64,000 bases of DNA, from assembly GCA_029960085.1 (NCBI GenBank), contig JASCPG010000002.1, positions 45,742-109,741 of the forward strand. Direction: 5' to 3'. This document shows positions 46,978 through 55,344 of the stretch, one piece after another (the stretch's first letter is position 1; each line of letters begins with the position of its first letter). The stretch is from Microbacteriaceae bacterium PS02067. Lineage in GTDB: Bacteria > Actinomycetota > Actinomycetes > Actinomycetales > Microbacteriaceae. The position numbers and the translations under genes were made by a program. The notes below the pieces were generated by a model that was not told where the DNA came from, made no database searches, and saw nothing but the letters and a program-made list of their open reading frames with translations.

Positions 46978-47373
46978 ATGACCGGCCTGACCCCCTACCT
47001 GAGCTTCGGCGGCACCGCGCGCGAAGCGCTGGAGTTCTACCGCGCCGTGTTCGGCGGCGAACTCGTCCTCCACACCTTCGGGGACTTCGGCCGCGACGAC
47101 GGCGACCGCGACCGCATCGCGCACGGCATGCTGCTGGGCCCCGTGGCACTGTTCGCTTCGGACACCGGCCCGGGTGAGGACGTGCTCGCGCTGCGGGGCA
47201 TCCTGTTCTCCCTGCTCGGCACCGCCGAGCCTGCCGAACTCGAGCGGTGGTTCGGTGCGCTCGCCGACGGCGGCGCGGTCGTCGATCCCCTCACCCTCAA
47301 GCCGTGGGGAGATCACGACGGGCAGGTGCGCGACCGCTTCGGGGTGACGTGGCTCATCGGCTACCAGGGGTGA
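46978..47373 (+). CDS. VOC-family protein, PhnB/glyoxalase-like
   Basis: A 131 aa protein with the vicinal-oxygen-chelate fold of the PhnB-like subgroup: TPYLSFGGTAREALEFYRAVFGGEL (split across residues 5-29), then IAHGMLLGPVALFASD and the C-terminal WGDHDGQVRDRFGVTWLI. Members include glyoxalases, antibiotic-binding proteins and methyltransferase-like enzymes, so the reaction is not predictable. It forms a tight pair with the next gene (4 bp apart). Confidence 0.88.
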   Translation: MTGLTPYLSFGGTAREALEFYRAVFGGELVLHTFGDFGRDDGDRDRIAHGMLLGPVALFASDTGPGEDVLALRGILFSLLGTAEPAELERWFGALADGGAVVDPLTLKPWGDHDGQVRDRFGVTWLIGYQG

Positions 47374-47377
47374 CGCG

Positions 47378-47713
47378 ATGAGCGCCCACCGCGACACCCT
47401 TCGCGAGCGTGCGGAGGCGCTCGACGCGCTGCTCGAACGCCTCGAGGCGGACGAGGCCGCGGTGCGCGCGGACCGCGCCGATCAGACCGCCGACGACGAG
47501 CACGACCCGGAGGGATCGACGCTCTCGGGCGAGTGGCAGCGGATCGAGGCGCTCCGCCGCGCGGCCGCCGCCGAGCGCGCCGAGGTCGAGAATGCGCTCG
47601 CGCGAGTGGATGCCGGGACGTACGGCGTGTGCGAGGTGTGCGGGCGCGACATCCCCGCCGGCAGGATCGAGGCCCGCCCTTTCGCGACGCGCTGCATCGA
47701 CTGCGCGGACTGA
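47378..47713 (+). CDS. DksA/TraR-type zinc-finger protein
   Basis: A 111 aa protein with an N-terminal coiled coil (about residues 3-75) and a C-terminal four-Cys zinc finger, CEVCGRDI and TRCIDCAD (about 84-109). Proteins of this layout insert into the RNA polymerase secondary channel in Proteobacteria; actinobacterial members are less understood. It is cotranscribed with the VOC gene. Confidence 0.88.
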   Translation: MSAHRDTLRERAEALDALLERLEADEAAVRADRADQTADDEHDPEGSTLSGEWQRIEALRRAAAAERAEVENALARVDAGTYGVCEVCGRDIPAGRIEARPFATRCIDCAD

Positions 47714-47794
47714 GCTGCGCGCCGACTGGGCCACGCGAGCCGCCGGACTATCCCGGCCGCCCGAGTTCGACGCGTGGCCTCGACCGTTCGGGCT

Positions 47795-47867
47795 GATCAG
47801 GCGCGCCGGATCTTGATCAGGACGCCGGATCTTGATCAGGCGCGCCGGATCTTGATCAGGACGCCGG
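47795..47867. repeat. 19-20 bp tandem repeat at a gene 3' end
   Basis: Units starting GATCAGG at 47795, 47815, 47834 and 47854 (lengths 20, 19, 20 and partial) alternate GCGCGCC and ACGCC cores before GGATCTT. The innermost copies encode the last codons (VLIKIRRA and stop) of the minus-strand gene, and the rest lie just beyond it. Confidence 0.9.
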
Positions 47868-48168
47868 CGACGAGGAACACGACCGCAGCGGCCGGCTGGG
47901 CGAACGTCCACGCGGGGCCGTTGAACGGGAACGGGAACACGGGGTTCCAGATCACCGCGATCGCGGCGAACACCGGCATCCACCACCACTGCCGCGCCTG
48001 GAACGCGAACCACGCCACGATCACCGCGAGGATCGAGGTGACGTACAGCACGAGCATGAACCAGTCCCCGCCCATGAGCGCGGGTGCGAGGAACAGCACG
48101 GCGGCGGCGAGAAGGCCCGGCGCGAAGGCGTTGCGCTGGTAGAGGGACGCGGTCCGTTCTTTCGCCAT
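47836..48168 (-). CDS. Small four-segment membrane protein
   Basis: A 110 aa protein with a basic N-terminus (MAKERTASLYQRNAF) and four membrane segments, with conserved-looking aromatic motifs ARQWWWMPVFAAIAVIWNPVFPF. Small proteins of this appearance are frequent in Microbacteriaceae, but no function is known to me. The end of the gene coincides with a 20 bp tandem repeat, so its C-terminal KIRRA may vary in length between strains. ATG at 48168 is preceded by GGGAGTCC. Confidence 0.75.
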   Translation of the reverse strand: MAKERTASLYQRNAFAPGLLAAAVLFLAPALMGGDWFMLVLYVTSILAVIVAWFAFQARQWWWMPVFAAIAVIWNPVFPFPFNGPAWTFAQPAAAVVFLVAGVLIKIRRA

Positions 48169-48374
48169 CAGGACTCCCTCGCGGAGGAGTTCGGCGTCGG
48201 CGACGCACCCGTTGTCATACCGTCCACCGTACCCGCGCGGCGGTGTCGAGGTCGCCGGGACGCCCGCGGCGCGAGAGGCGGTCGGGGATGCCCGCGCGGG
48301 TCGCGCGCTGCAGGCGCGGACGGCGCCGGCGGGGCCGAGTAGGGACGCCTCACCTTGCTGGCGAGCACGATCGG

Positions 48375-48391
48375 ATCGAGCGATGCTCGAT
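48375..48391. promoter_or_regulatory. Inverted repeat before the metal ATPase start
   Basis: ATCGAGC-GAT-GCTCGAT is a perfect 7 bp inverted repeat ending 2 bp before the ATG at 48394. No clear ribosome site is seen upstream, so the palindrome could be a regulator site in a leaderless promoter or a hairpin that controls initiation. The remaining 206 bp up to the small membrane gene shows nothing else. Confidence 0.45.
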
Positions 48392-48393
48392 GC

Positions 48394-50298
48394 ATGAGGC
48401 TCGTACAGGCTCTGCGGCGCTACCCCATCATCGTGATCACGCTCGTCATGATCGCGGTCGTCCTGACTCTCCACGCGGGAGGTCACGACGATGTCGCGCG
48501 GTGGATCGCGACCGTCTACGTCGGCGCGTTCGCGGCGTGGACGGTCGTCGGCATGATCCGGGACATCCTCCGCGGGCACGTCGGACTCGACATCCTCGCC
48601 GTCCTCGCCATGATCGCGACTCTCGCCGTCGGCGAGTACATCGCATCGCTCATCATCGTGCTGATGCTCGCGGGCGGCGAAGCGCTCGAGGACTACGCCG
48701 CCCACCGTGCGAAGCGCGACCTCACGGCGCTGCTCGACCGGTCGCCCCGCATCGCGCACGTCATCCGCGATCCGCAGGCATCCGGCTCCGATGAGGTGAC
48801 GGATGCCTCGGTCGACGACGTCGCCGTGGGCGACGTGCTGCTCGTCCGGCCTGCCGAGATCGTCCCCGTCGACGGCATCCTGCTCTCCGACAGCGGCACG
48901 TTCGACGAGTCGTCGCTGACCGGTGAGAGTCTCCCCGTGTCACGCGATGCCGGGAGCGAGGTCATGTCGGGGGCGATCAACGGGACGCGCGCGGTGCGCA
49001 TCCGGGCCCTGCGCCGTGGCGCCGACAGCCAGTATCAGCAGATCGTCGCGCTCGTGCGGACGGCGCAGGATTCCAAGGCGCCCGTCGTGCGGCTCGCCGA
49101 CCGCTTCGCCGTTCCGTTCACGGCGATCTCCCTCGTGCTGGCCGGCACAGCGTGGGCGATCTCGGGGAACCCGACGCGCTTCGCGGAGGTGCTCGTGCTG
49201 GCGACGCCCTGTCCGCTCCTCATCGCCGCGCCCGTCGCATTCCTCGGCGGGCTGTCCCGCGCGGCCAAGGCGGGCGTGATCATGAAGGGCGGCGCGGTCA
49301 TCGAGCAGCTCGCGCGCGTGCGCTCGGCCGCCTTCGACAAGACCGGCACGCTCACGGAGGGTCGTCCCGACCTCGTCGAGGTGCGGCCCGCGCCGGGGCA
49401 CGATGCCGACGAGCTGCTCCGGCTCGCGGCGTCGGCGGAGCAGTACTCGTCGCATGTGCTGGCCGCAGGCATCCGACGTGCCGCGTCCGAGCGGGGTCTC
49501 GAGCTGCTCGGGTCGCAGGAGGCGAGCGAGGTCGCGACCAACGGCGTCACGGCGGTCATCGACGGCCGCACCGTCGTCGTCGGAAAGCCCGCGTACGTCG
49601 CGTCGCTCGCGCCGGATACGGAGCACGCCGCGCTCGCCGCCGGCGAGGTCGCCGCCTACGTCGCCATCGACGGGCGGTTCGCCGGAGTGCTGATCCTCGC
49701 CGACGACCCCCGACCGGAGTCGGCGGCGGTCGTCTCGTGGTTGCGCGCGAACGGCGTGGAGCGCATCGCGATGCTCACCGGCGACGCCGCCGCGACCGGC
49801 GAGGCGATCGCGCGCGAGGTCGGGATCACCGAAGTGCACGCCGAGATCCTCCCCGCGGACAAGGTCCAGCTCGCGGCGCAGCTACGTCCGCGCCCCGTCA
49901 TGATGGTCGGCGACGGCGTCAACGATGCGCCCGTGCTGGCCGCGACCGACATCGGCGTCGCGATGGGCGCGAAGGGCGCAACGGCAGCGGGGGATGCCGC
50001 CGCCGTCGTCATCCTCGTCGACTCGCTTGCGAAGGTGGTCGACGCGGTCTCCATCAGCCGGCACACGCTCCGCGTCGCGCTCACGGCCATCTGGATCGGC
50101 ATCGGGCTGAGTGTCGGCCTCATGGTCGTCGCGATGACGGGCGCGATCCCCGCGGTGGCGGGCGCCCTCACGCAGGAACTCGTCGATCTCGCGACGATCC
50201 TGTACGCGTTGCGTGCCCTCGGCGGCCGGCCCAGCGGGCTCACCGTCGCACCGGTGCCCCATGCCGCGTCGAACGTGGATGCCCGTTCGTTGACCTGA
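48394..50298 (+). CDS. P1B-type heavy-metal translocating ATPase
   Basis: Membrane ATPase of 634 aa that exports or imports a transition metal. Key motifs: SLTGES (actuator), ATPCPLLIA with the metal-binding CPC at about 271-273, DKTGTLTEG with the phosphorylated Asp about 315, and MVGDGVNDAPVLAATDIGVAMG. There is no N-terminal HMA metal-binding domain or His-rich stretch, and the typical His-Pro pair is not seen, so metal choice is unclear. ATG at 48394 gives the shortest sensible N-terminus (MRLVQALRRYPIIVI). The mobile element begins 20 bp after its stop. Confidence 0.92.
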   Translation: MRLVQALRRYPIIVITLVMIAVVLTLHAGGHDDVARWIATVYVGAFAAWTVVGMIRDILRGHVGLDILAVLAMIATLAVGEYIASLIIVLMLAGGEALEDYAAHRAKRDLTALLDRSPRIAHVIRDPQASGSDEVTDASVDDVAVGDVLLVRPAEIVPVDGILLSDSGTFDESSLTGESLPVSRDAGSEVMSGAINGTRAVRIRALRRGADSQYQQIVALVRTAQDSKAPVVRLADRFAVPFTAISLVLAGTAWAISGNPTRFAEVLVLATPCPLLIAAPVAFLGGLSRAAKAGVIMKGGAVIEQLARVRSAAFDKTGTLTEGRPDLVEVRPAPGHDADELLRLAASAEQYSSHVLAAGIRRAASERGLELLGSQEASEVATNGVTAVIDGRTVVVGKPAYVASLAPDTEHAALAAGEVAAYVAIDGRFAGVLILADDPRPESAAVVSWLRANGVERIAMLTGDAAATGEAIAREVGITEVHAEILPADKVQLAAQLRPRPVMMVGDGVNDAPVLAATDIGVAMGAKGATAAGDAAAVVILVDSLAKVVDAVSISRHTLRVALTAIWIGIGLSVGLMVVAMTGAIPAVAGALTQELVDLATILYALRALGGRPSGLTVAPVPHAASNVDARSLT

Positions 50299-50312
50299 GC
50301 CGTGCGTGAGCC

Positions 50313-50317
50313 GCGGG
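50313..50317. repeat. Left target-site duplication GCGGG
   Basis: GCGGG directly precedes the TGT end of the element and is repeated at 58904-58908 directly after the ACA end. A 5 bp duplication is usual for Tn7-, Tn5053- and IS21-type transposition. Confidence 0.7.
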
Positions 50318-50402
50318 TGTCGGGAATGCGGTGAGATGACACTGAATGTCACGAAAGTTGGCGAGGTTGAGCCGCTGATATCGAAGTTGGCGTGACACAT
50401 TC
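50318..50402. repeat. Left terminal inverted repeat and sub-terminal motifs
   Basis: The end repeat covers 50318-50345. Beyond it, GAATGTCACG (50344-50353) faces CGTGACACATTC (50391-50402), and AAGTTGGCG occurs twice (50355-50363 and 50384-50392). Such multiple sites resemble transposase-binding arrays. From there to 50548 nothing else is seen. Confidence 0.65.
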
Positions 50403-50548
50403 CGGCCCGCTCTTTAGATCGTTCCCCTCAACGCGGTGACTGTCTCGTCCACCGCTGATCGGGGTGTCGACGAGTTCTCAACCCTTTCGGGAGCGCTATG
50501 CCGCCTCGGTACGGTGATCGTCAACGGCGCCGTTTACGACAACTGGTC

Positions 50549-52516
50549 TTATCGGCGACGGAAGGTGTCGAAGAAGACCCGTAGTGCGAGGACACCGCAT
50601 CCGACAAGCAGTAGGTATCCGAAGATTTGGAAGAGGGTGAGGGTGGGGGTAACGACCGGTCCACCGGTGCTTGTGAGGAGCATCGCGGCCATGATTCCGA
50701 AGACACCTGCGAGGAAGGCAATGGCGGCGAGGTTGACGAAGCCGCGAAGTACACGGCGATCGCGGTGATCGGCGAGAAGACGCACGTTGACGCTCAACCG
50801 TCCAGTGGCCAGGTTTCCGGTGATCCTGTCGATCCGTTGCGGGAGCTTTCGCAGGAGCGGGAGCAGGCTGAGCAGTTCGTCGGTGGCGGAGCGGGCGATA
50901 GCGGCGGGTGTGCGTGCAGCGTCGGCACGGGCCTCTCCATATGCGGTGGACGCCTCGATGAGATCGAAGGATGGCCACAGGATCTGGAGTGTGCCCTCGA
51001 CAGTCGCGATCGCACGGAACGGCACGGTTAGCTCTGCTGGCACGGCGAGTCCGTGCGCGGTGAGTATCGAGACAACTTTGGCGAAAGCGGAGGCATCCAG
51101 CGCCGCGCCGGGCCCGAGGTGGCGCGCCATGAACTCCCCGATTTGTTGTCGTAGAGCGAACTCGTCGAGGTCGTCAGGGGCTTCGACAAAGGCGAGTAGT
51201 GCGTCAGAGAAGGCGGTGGCGTCGACGCGGGAGTAGGCGAGAAGGACATCGGTGATCTGGGCGCGAATGGTGGAATCAAGCCGTCCCACTGACCCGAAGT
51301 CAAGGAGTGCGAGATTCCCGTCGGTGGTGAGCAGCACGTTTCCAGGGTGCAAGTCCGAGTGGAAGACGCCTGCGTCCATGATTCGCGCCAGCGTCGACCT
51401 GAAGAGTCGCGTAGAAAGCGCCTGCCGGGTCTCGTCACTCAACTCGGCGAGAGCGGTGGGACCGGCGGCGAGTGTGCGACCTTCCATGTACTCCATGACG
51501 AGCACATCTTCGGTGCACAATTCGGCGGTGTGCCTGGGGAGGCGTACGCGGGTGTCGGCGGTGAGGCCTTTGTTGGCTGCCTCGAGCGCGGTCATGTTCA
51601 TCGCTTCCACCCGGTAGTCAAGCTCGTCCCGGAGGCTCTGCGTGAGGCTGACTGCGAGGTCCTCGATTCCCATCTGACGTGCCCATCCGGATGTTTCACT
51701 GAGCCGCCGTGCGACTCTCAGCGCGATGTCGGCGTCGCGCTCGATGAGGTCGACAATCCCCGGCCTGCGCACTTTCACAGCGACTCGTTCACCCGTGGCC
51801 AGGATGCCGAGGTGTACTTGCCCGATGGACGCTGATGCCAGCGGCTTCTCGTCGATCTCAGCGAAGACCGCTGGCCGTGGCAGTGGAAGTGCGGTATCAA
51901 TTACGGCGGAAATTTCTTCCCACGGTACGGGGGGGACCTGCTGCTGAAGTTTGCTGAGAGCGTGGATGAACTCGACAGGCAGGATGTCGGATCGCGTCGA
52001 GAGAAGTTGACCGATTTTGACGAAGGCTCCCCCCGCTTCTTCGAGGGCGTCTGCAAGAGCGCGCGCCTGGCGGGTACGCTCGCGAGAGGCGGTTTCGGTT
52101 GATGCAGGGTCGATCGTGAATGGGATGAGCTTGTGTCGGAACGCGATGCGGGACAGTTCGGAGTATCGCCGGGCACGCTGCAGGGTCCGCCGCAAGGATG
52201 GGCCCCACTGGTCTGGTCGGGACAGAGAGCCCTGCGGTACCAGCAGTTCGGCGAGCACGAGGAACGTCGTCGCGGTGAAGAATACGATCGCGAACTGGAC
52301 GGGAATGAGCGCCGGGCTGTATTGGGCGTTGCCCCACACGAACTGTGATTCGAATCCGATCTCCGCGGCGAGTCCTAACAGGCCGGCGATGAGGATACGG
52401 ATGATGCCGACCCGCACACCAAGCAGGCGCCGAGACAGCGCACCGATCAGCAGCATTGTGACGATCGGGGCGAGCACGATCATCACAATGTCCAAAACGA
52501 CGATTGAAACATTCAT
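50549..52516 (-). CDS. AarF/ABC1/UbiB-family atypical kinase with membrane segments
   Basis: A 655 aa membrane protein. Four N-terminal segments (about 5-100) precede an ABC1 kinase-like domain (about 140-480) with the family KxGQ motif in GAFVKIGQLLSTRSDILP, the Ala-rich loop ASIGQVH, catalytic HSDLHPGNVLL and the DFG equivalent LLDFGSVG. Two segments close the C-terminus. UbiB relatives support ubiquinone or lipid metabolism; here quinone genes are absent, and the gene is cargo of the element. ATG at 52516 is preceded by GGAGGTGATAG. It is the last gene of the six-gene unit. Confidence 0.9.
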   Translation of the reverse strand: MNVSIVVLDIVMIVLAPIVTMLLIGALSRRLLGVRVGIIRILIAGLLGLAAEIGFESQFVWGNAQYSPALIPVQFAIVFFTATTFLVLAELLVPQGSLSRPDQWGPSLRRTLQRARRYSELSRIAFRHKLIPFTIDPASTETASRERTRQARALADALEEAGGAFVKIGQLLSTRSDILPVEFIHALSKLQQQVPPVPWEEISAVIDTALPLPRPAVFAEIDEKPLASASIGQVHLGILATGERVAVKVRRPGIVDLIERDADIALRVARRLSETSGWARQMGIEDLAVSLTQSLRDELDYRVEAMNMTALEAANKGLTADTRVRLPRHTAELCTEDVLVMEYMEGRTLAAGPTALAELSDETRQALSTRLFRSTLARIMDAGVFHSDLHPGNVLLTTDGNLALLDFGSVGRLDSTIRAQITDVLLAYSRVDATAFSDALLAFVEAPDDLDEFALRQQIGEFMARHLGPGAALDASAFAKVVSILTAHGLAVPAELTVPFRAIATVEGTLQILWPSFDLIEASTAYGEARADAARTPAAIARSATDELLSLLPLLRKLPQRIDRITGNLATGRLSVNVRLLADHRDRRVLRGFVNLAAIAFLAGVFGIMAAMLLTSTGGPVVTPTLTLFQIFGYLLLVGCGVLALRVFFDTFRRR

Positions 52517-52542
52517 CCCGCTATCACCTCCCTGTGGGGTGG

Positions 52543-54171
52543 TCAGGTTCGCTGGGCAGCGATGCGCAGCCGAACTGCTCCCACAAATCCGAGGACAAGG
52601 AACCCGGCGGCGACGAGCAGGGACCATCGCGTGCCGTCCGCGAATCCACGGGCGAGCGCGTCCACAGCAGCCTGCGTCTGGTCTCCGAGGGGGCCAGTGG
52701 CCCCTTGGGCTTGGAGCTGGGTGATCGTGGTGCCGGCCGACTGCCGCGTGGCGTCGGCGAGCTGGTCCGCTTCCGTACCGGTGAAGCCGCCGTCGCTGAG
52801 TGCTGCGGGAAGGGTGAGAGCGAGCGCGACCGACAGTGCCGCGCCGGCGAATGCGGTCCCCAGCGCGGAGCCGACCTGCCGCACGGTGCTTTGCGTGGCC
52901 GAACCTTGTCCGGATGCGTCTACCGGCACGTCACGCAGCACGGTCCCGGTGAGCTGCGCGGACGCAAGCCCGAGCCCTACCCCGTAGACGACGAGCGGCA
53001 GAGCGAGCAGCCAACCCGGCGTGGTGGAGCTGATGATCAGTGCGAGGATAACGATCCCGATCACTTCGAGGGCAAGGCCGAGCAGCACGGTTCCGGGGGA
53101 ACCGAATCGGGCGGCGAGATAGCGGGCGGATGCACCGGAGAGGAATGCTCCCACAGCCATCGCTGCGAGTACGAGGCCGGCGGTCATGACGCTGAGCCCG
53201 AGCGCGTTGATCAAGTAGAGCGGGAGTACGAAAATGATCGCGAACTCTCCCACCGCGACCATCGCTGCGGTGAGGTTGCCCCAGGAGAAGGTGGGCAAGA
53301 CGAAGAGGCCGAGATCCAGCAGCGCGGAACGCTGCACTTTTTCGCGGTGGCGTTCCCAGATCACGAACAGGGTCAGCGAAACGGCCGAAACGGCGAACGC
53401 GACAGGCACCGCCGAGACCGCCGCATCCGCCGGCCACACCCAGCCGAAGATCTGCAGTTCACCCTTCGGCGTCCACCACCCGAGGTCAGGGCCCTCGATG
53501 ACGGCGAACACGAGCGTTCCGAATCCGATCGCCGAGAGTAGCGCTCCGTCGACGTCGGCGCCGGGGCGGTGCGACGCGGCGCGCGTGGCGGGGACGGTGA
53601 GGATGCCGGCGACGAACACGAGCGCGCCGAGCGGTATGTTCACGAGGAAGATCCAGTGCCAGGACGCCCACTGCGTGAGCGCACCGCCGGCGAGGGGGCC
53701 AATCGCGGCCGCCCCGGAGATCACGGCGCCCCAGACGCCGAACGCTGCGGCGCGGTAGCGGCCGCGGAACACGGCGTTGACCGTTGACAATGTCGCGGGC
53801 ATGATCAGAGCCGCGCCGACGGCCTGCACTGCGCGGGCCGCGATGAGGGGTCCGGATGCGGCGGCGGCGGCGGCGAGCAGACTGCCCAGCATGAACACGA
53901 CGAGGCCGGCAAGGAACAGTCCTTTCCGACCCCATCGGTCGGCGAGTTTTCCGGTGGACAGCAGCAGGGCCGCGAGCACGACCGCGTAAAGGCTGTTCAC
54001 CCACTGCGCATCGGTGAGATCCAGGTGCAGATCCGCGATGATGTTCGGCAGTGCCACACCGACGATCGTGCCGTCCAGCACGATCAGGCCGAGCCCGATC
54101 GACAGCACCGCCAACCCGACCCATTCGCGCCGGGTCGGCGGTGTGTCGATACGAGTGTCGGCAGCTGTCAT
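52543..54171 (-). CDS. DHA2-family (14-segment) MFS drug transporter
   Basis: A 542 aa proton-coupled exporter of the EmrB/QacA type with 14 membrane segments. Motif A is GKLADRWGRKG, motif C-like glycine-rich segment lies around GAVISGAAAIGPLAGG, and LIVLDGTIVGVALPNI contains the segment-1 Asp common in this family. It overlaps the upstream small membrane gene by 4 bp. Substrates are typically cationic or lipophilic drugs. With the MMPL exporter it gives the element two efflux systems. Confidence 0.93.
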   Translation of the reverse strand: MTAADTRIDTPPTRREWVGLAVLSIGLGLIVLDGTIVGVALPNIIADLHLDLTDAQWVNSLYAVVLAALLLSTGKLADRWGRKGLFLAGLVVFMLGSLLAAAAAASGPLIAARAVQAVGAALIMPATLSTVNAVFRGRYRAAAFGVWGAVISGAAAIGPLAGGALTQWASWHWIFLVNIPLGALVFVAGILTVPATRAASHRPGADVDGALLSAIGFGTLVFAVIEGPDLGWWTPKGELQIFGWVWPADAAVSAVPVAFAVSAVSLTLFVIWERHREKVQRSALLDLGLFVLPTFSWGNLTAAMVAVGEFAIIFVLPLYLINALGLSVMTAGLVLAAMAVGAFLSGASARYLAARFGSPGTVLLGLALEVIGIVILALIISSTTPGWLLALPLVVYGVGLGLASAQLTGTVLRDVPVDASGQGSATQSTVRQVGSALGTAFAGAALSVALALTLPAALSDGGFTGTEADQLADATRQSAGTTITQLQAQGATGPLGDQTQAAVDALARGFADGTRWSLLVAAGFLVLGFVGAVRLRIAAQRT

Positions 54172-54626
54172 GACGGGTCCACGACCGCCCGGTCGCCACT
54201 GGCGGTGTTCTGGGCACGGTCACGCGTGATGGCACGACCGAGCGCGAGGAACAGCAGCACCATGGCCGTGGTAAGGAGGATATGGCCGGTGCCGGCGATC
54301 CCGGCAATCATCTTGCTGGACTCCTGACCGACGACGGTGAGGCTGCCGTGCCAGATCAGCATCGCAGAGGTGAGGATCACGCCAGCGTTGTACAGCCAGA
54401 AGAACCAGCCGAACAGCTTGCTGCGCGAGAGGGTAAACACCTTCTCGAGGACGAGCACGATCAGCAGCACGATGAAGCCGAGGGTCAGCAGGTGCGTGTG
54501 GGCGAGGCCGAGCTGGGTGAACTGGCCCTCAGGGAAGTCGTTGAGCTTCGTGAACTCGCGGTAGAACAACCCGGAGAGCACCCCGATGATCATGTAAGCG
54601 AACGAAGCATAAAACAGGCGGCGCAT
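54168..54626 (-). CDS. Four-segment membrane protein, DUF2871-like
   Basis: A 152 aa protein with four to five membrane segments and conserved His residues in LGLAHTHLLTLGF and GTGHILL, similar to actinobacterial DUF2871 proteins. AAAGGA stands 8 bp upstream of the ATG at 54626 (MRRLFYASFAYM), favouring it over an ATG at 54647. Buried His pairs in a four-helix membrane protein suggest haem or metal binding, which is speculation. It lies between the response regulator and the drug transporter. Confidence 0.78.
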   Translation of the reverse strand: MRRLFYASFAYMIIGVLSGLFYREFTKLNDFPEGQFTQLGLAHTHLLTLGFIVLLIVLVLEKVFTLSRSKLFGWFFWLYNAGVILTSAMLIWHGSLTVVGQESSKMIAGIAGTGHILLTTAMVLLFLALGRAITRDRAQNTASGDRAVVDPS

Positions 54627-54717
54627 GCGGATTCCTTTCAAGGTCACCCTCCACCCTCGCCGTCGTCAATCACCGCCGGATCGTCCAAAGGGTGGAGATC
54701 GTGACGATCACGCCGGG

Positions 54718-55344
54718 TCAGAGGATGCCAGTCTCCCGCGCGGTCGCAACGGCACGGGAGCGGCTGTCGACACCGAGCTTGTCGAACACATGCACCAGAT
54801 GAGTTTTGACCGTCGCTTCGGTGACAAACAATGTTTTCGCGATCTCCCGGTTGGATGCCCCGCTTTCCAGCAGCCGTAGCACCTCGAGTTCACGTTCGGT
54901 GAGTTTCACACGTGGGGTGCGCATGACCTGCACCATGCGGGCGGTGAGCTCGGGCGACAGCACTACCCGCCCGGCTGCCGCGTCGCGGATCGCGGCGGTG
55001 ATCTGTTCCGCGGGGGTGTCTTTCAGCAGGTAGCCGGCGGCGCCGGCCTCCACCGCGCCGAGGATCTCGGCATCCCGGTCGAAGGTGGTGAGGATTACGA
55101 CGGCAGGAGGAGCGTTCAGGGCACGGAGCTGCCGGGTCGTCTCAACGCCGTCGATCCCTGCGCCTAAACGCAGGTCGCACAGCACGACGTCGGGATGCAG
55201 GTGCCGGGCCAGCGTGATCGCCTCTTCCCCGGTAGAGGCCTCACCGACCACGTCCACGTCTCCACCGGCGGGGAACAGGGAGCGCATGCCCGCCCGGACG
55301 ATGGGATGGTCATCGACGAGCATCACGCGCAGGACGCTCATCAT
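54718..55344 (-). CDS. NarL/LuxR-type response regulator
   Basis: A 208 aa regulator. The receiver domain (residues 3-120) has the acidic pair in LVDDHP, the phosphorylated Asp in VVLCDLRLG and the Lys in GYLLKDTP. The C-terminal helix-turn-helix is LTERELEVLRLLESGASNREIA, then ATVKTHLVHVFDKLGV. ATG at 55344 overlaps the kinase stop by 4 bp. It is expected to control the element's own exporter operon. Confidence 0.95.
   Translation of the reverse strand: MMSVLRVMLVDDHPIVRAGMRSLFPAGGDVDVVGEASTGEEAITLARHLHPDVVLCDLRLGAGIDGVETTRQLRALNAPPAVVILTTFDRDAEILGAVEAGAAGYLLKDTPAEQITAAIRDAAAGRVVLSPELTARMVQVMRTPRVKLTERELEVLRLLESGASNREIAKTLFVTEATVKTHLVHVFDKLGVDSRSRAVATARETGIL

Noticed and set aside
48355..48393. 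Upstream in-frame TTG start for the metal ATPase
   Set aside because: It would add a 13-residue hydrophilic piece encoded partly by the palindrome, without a better ribosome site.
50436..50768. 110-codon plus-strand frame near the left end of the element
   Set aside because: It mostly overlaps the AarF gene antisense, and no start signal or known domain is seen; it is not a transposase fragment.
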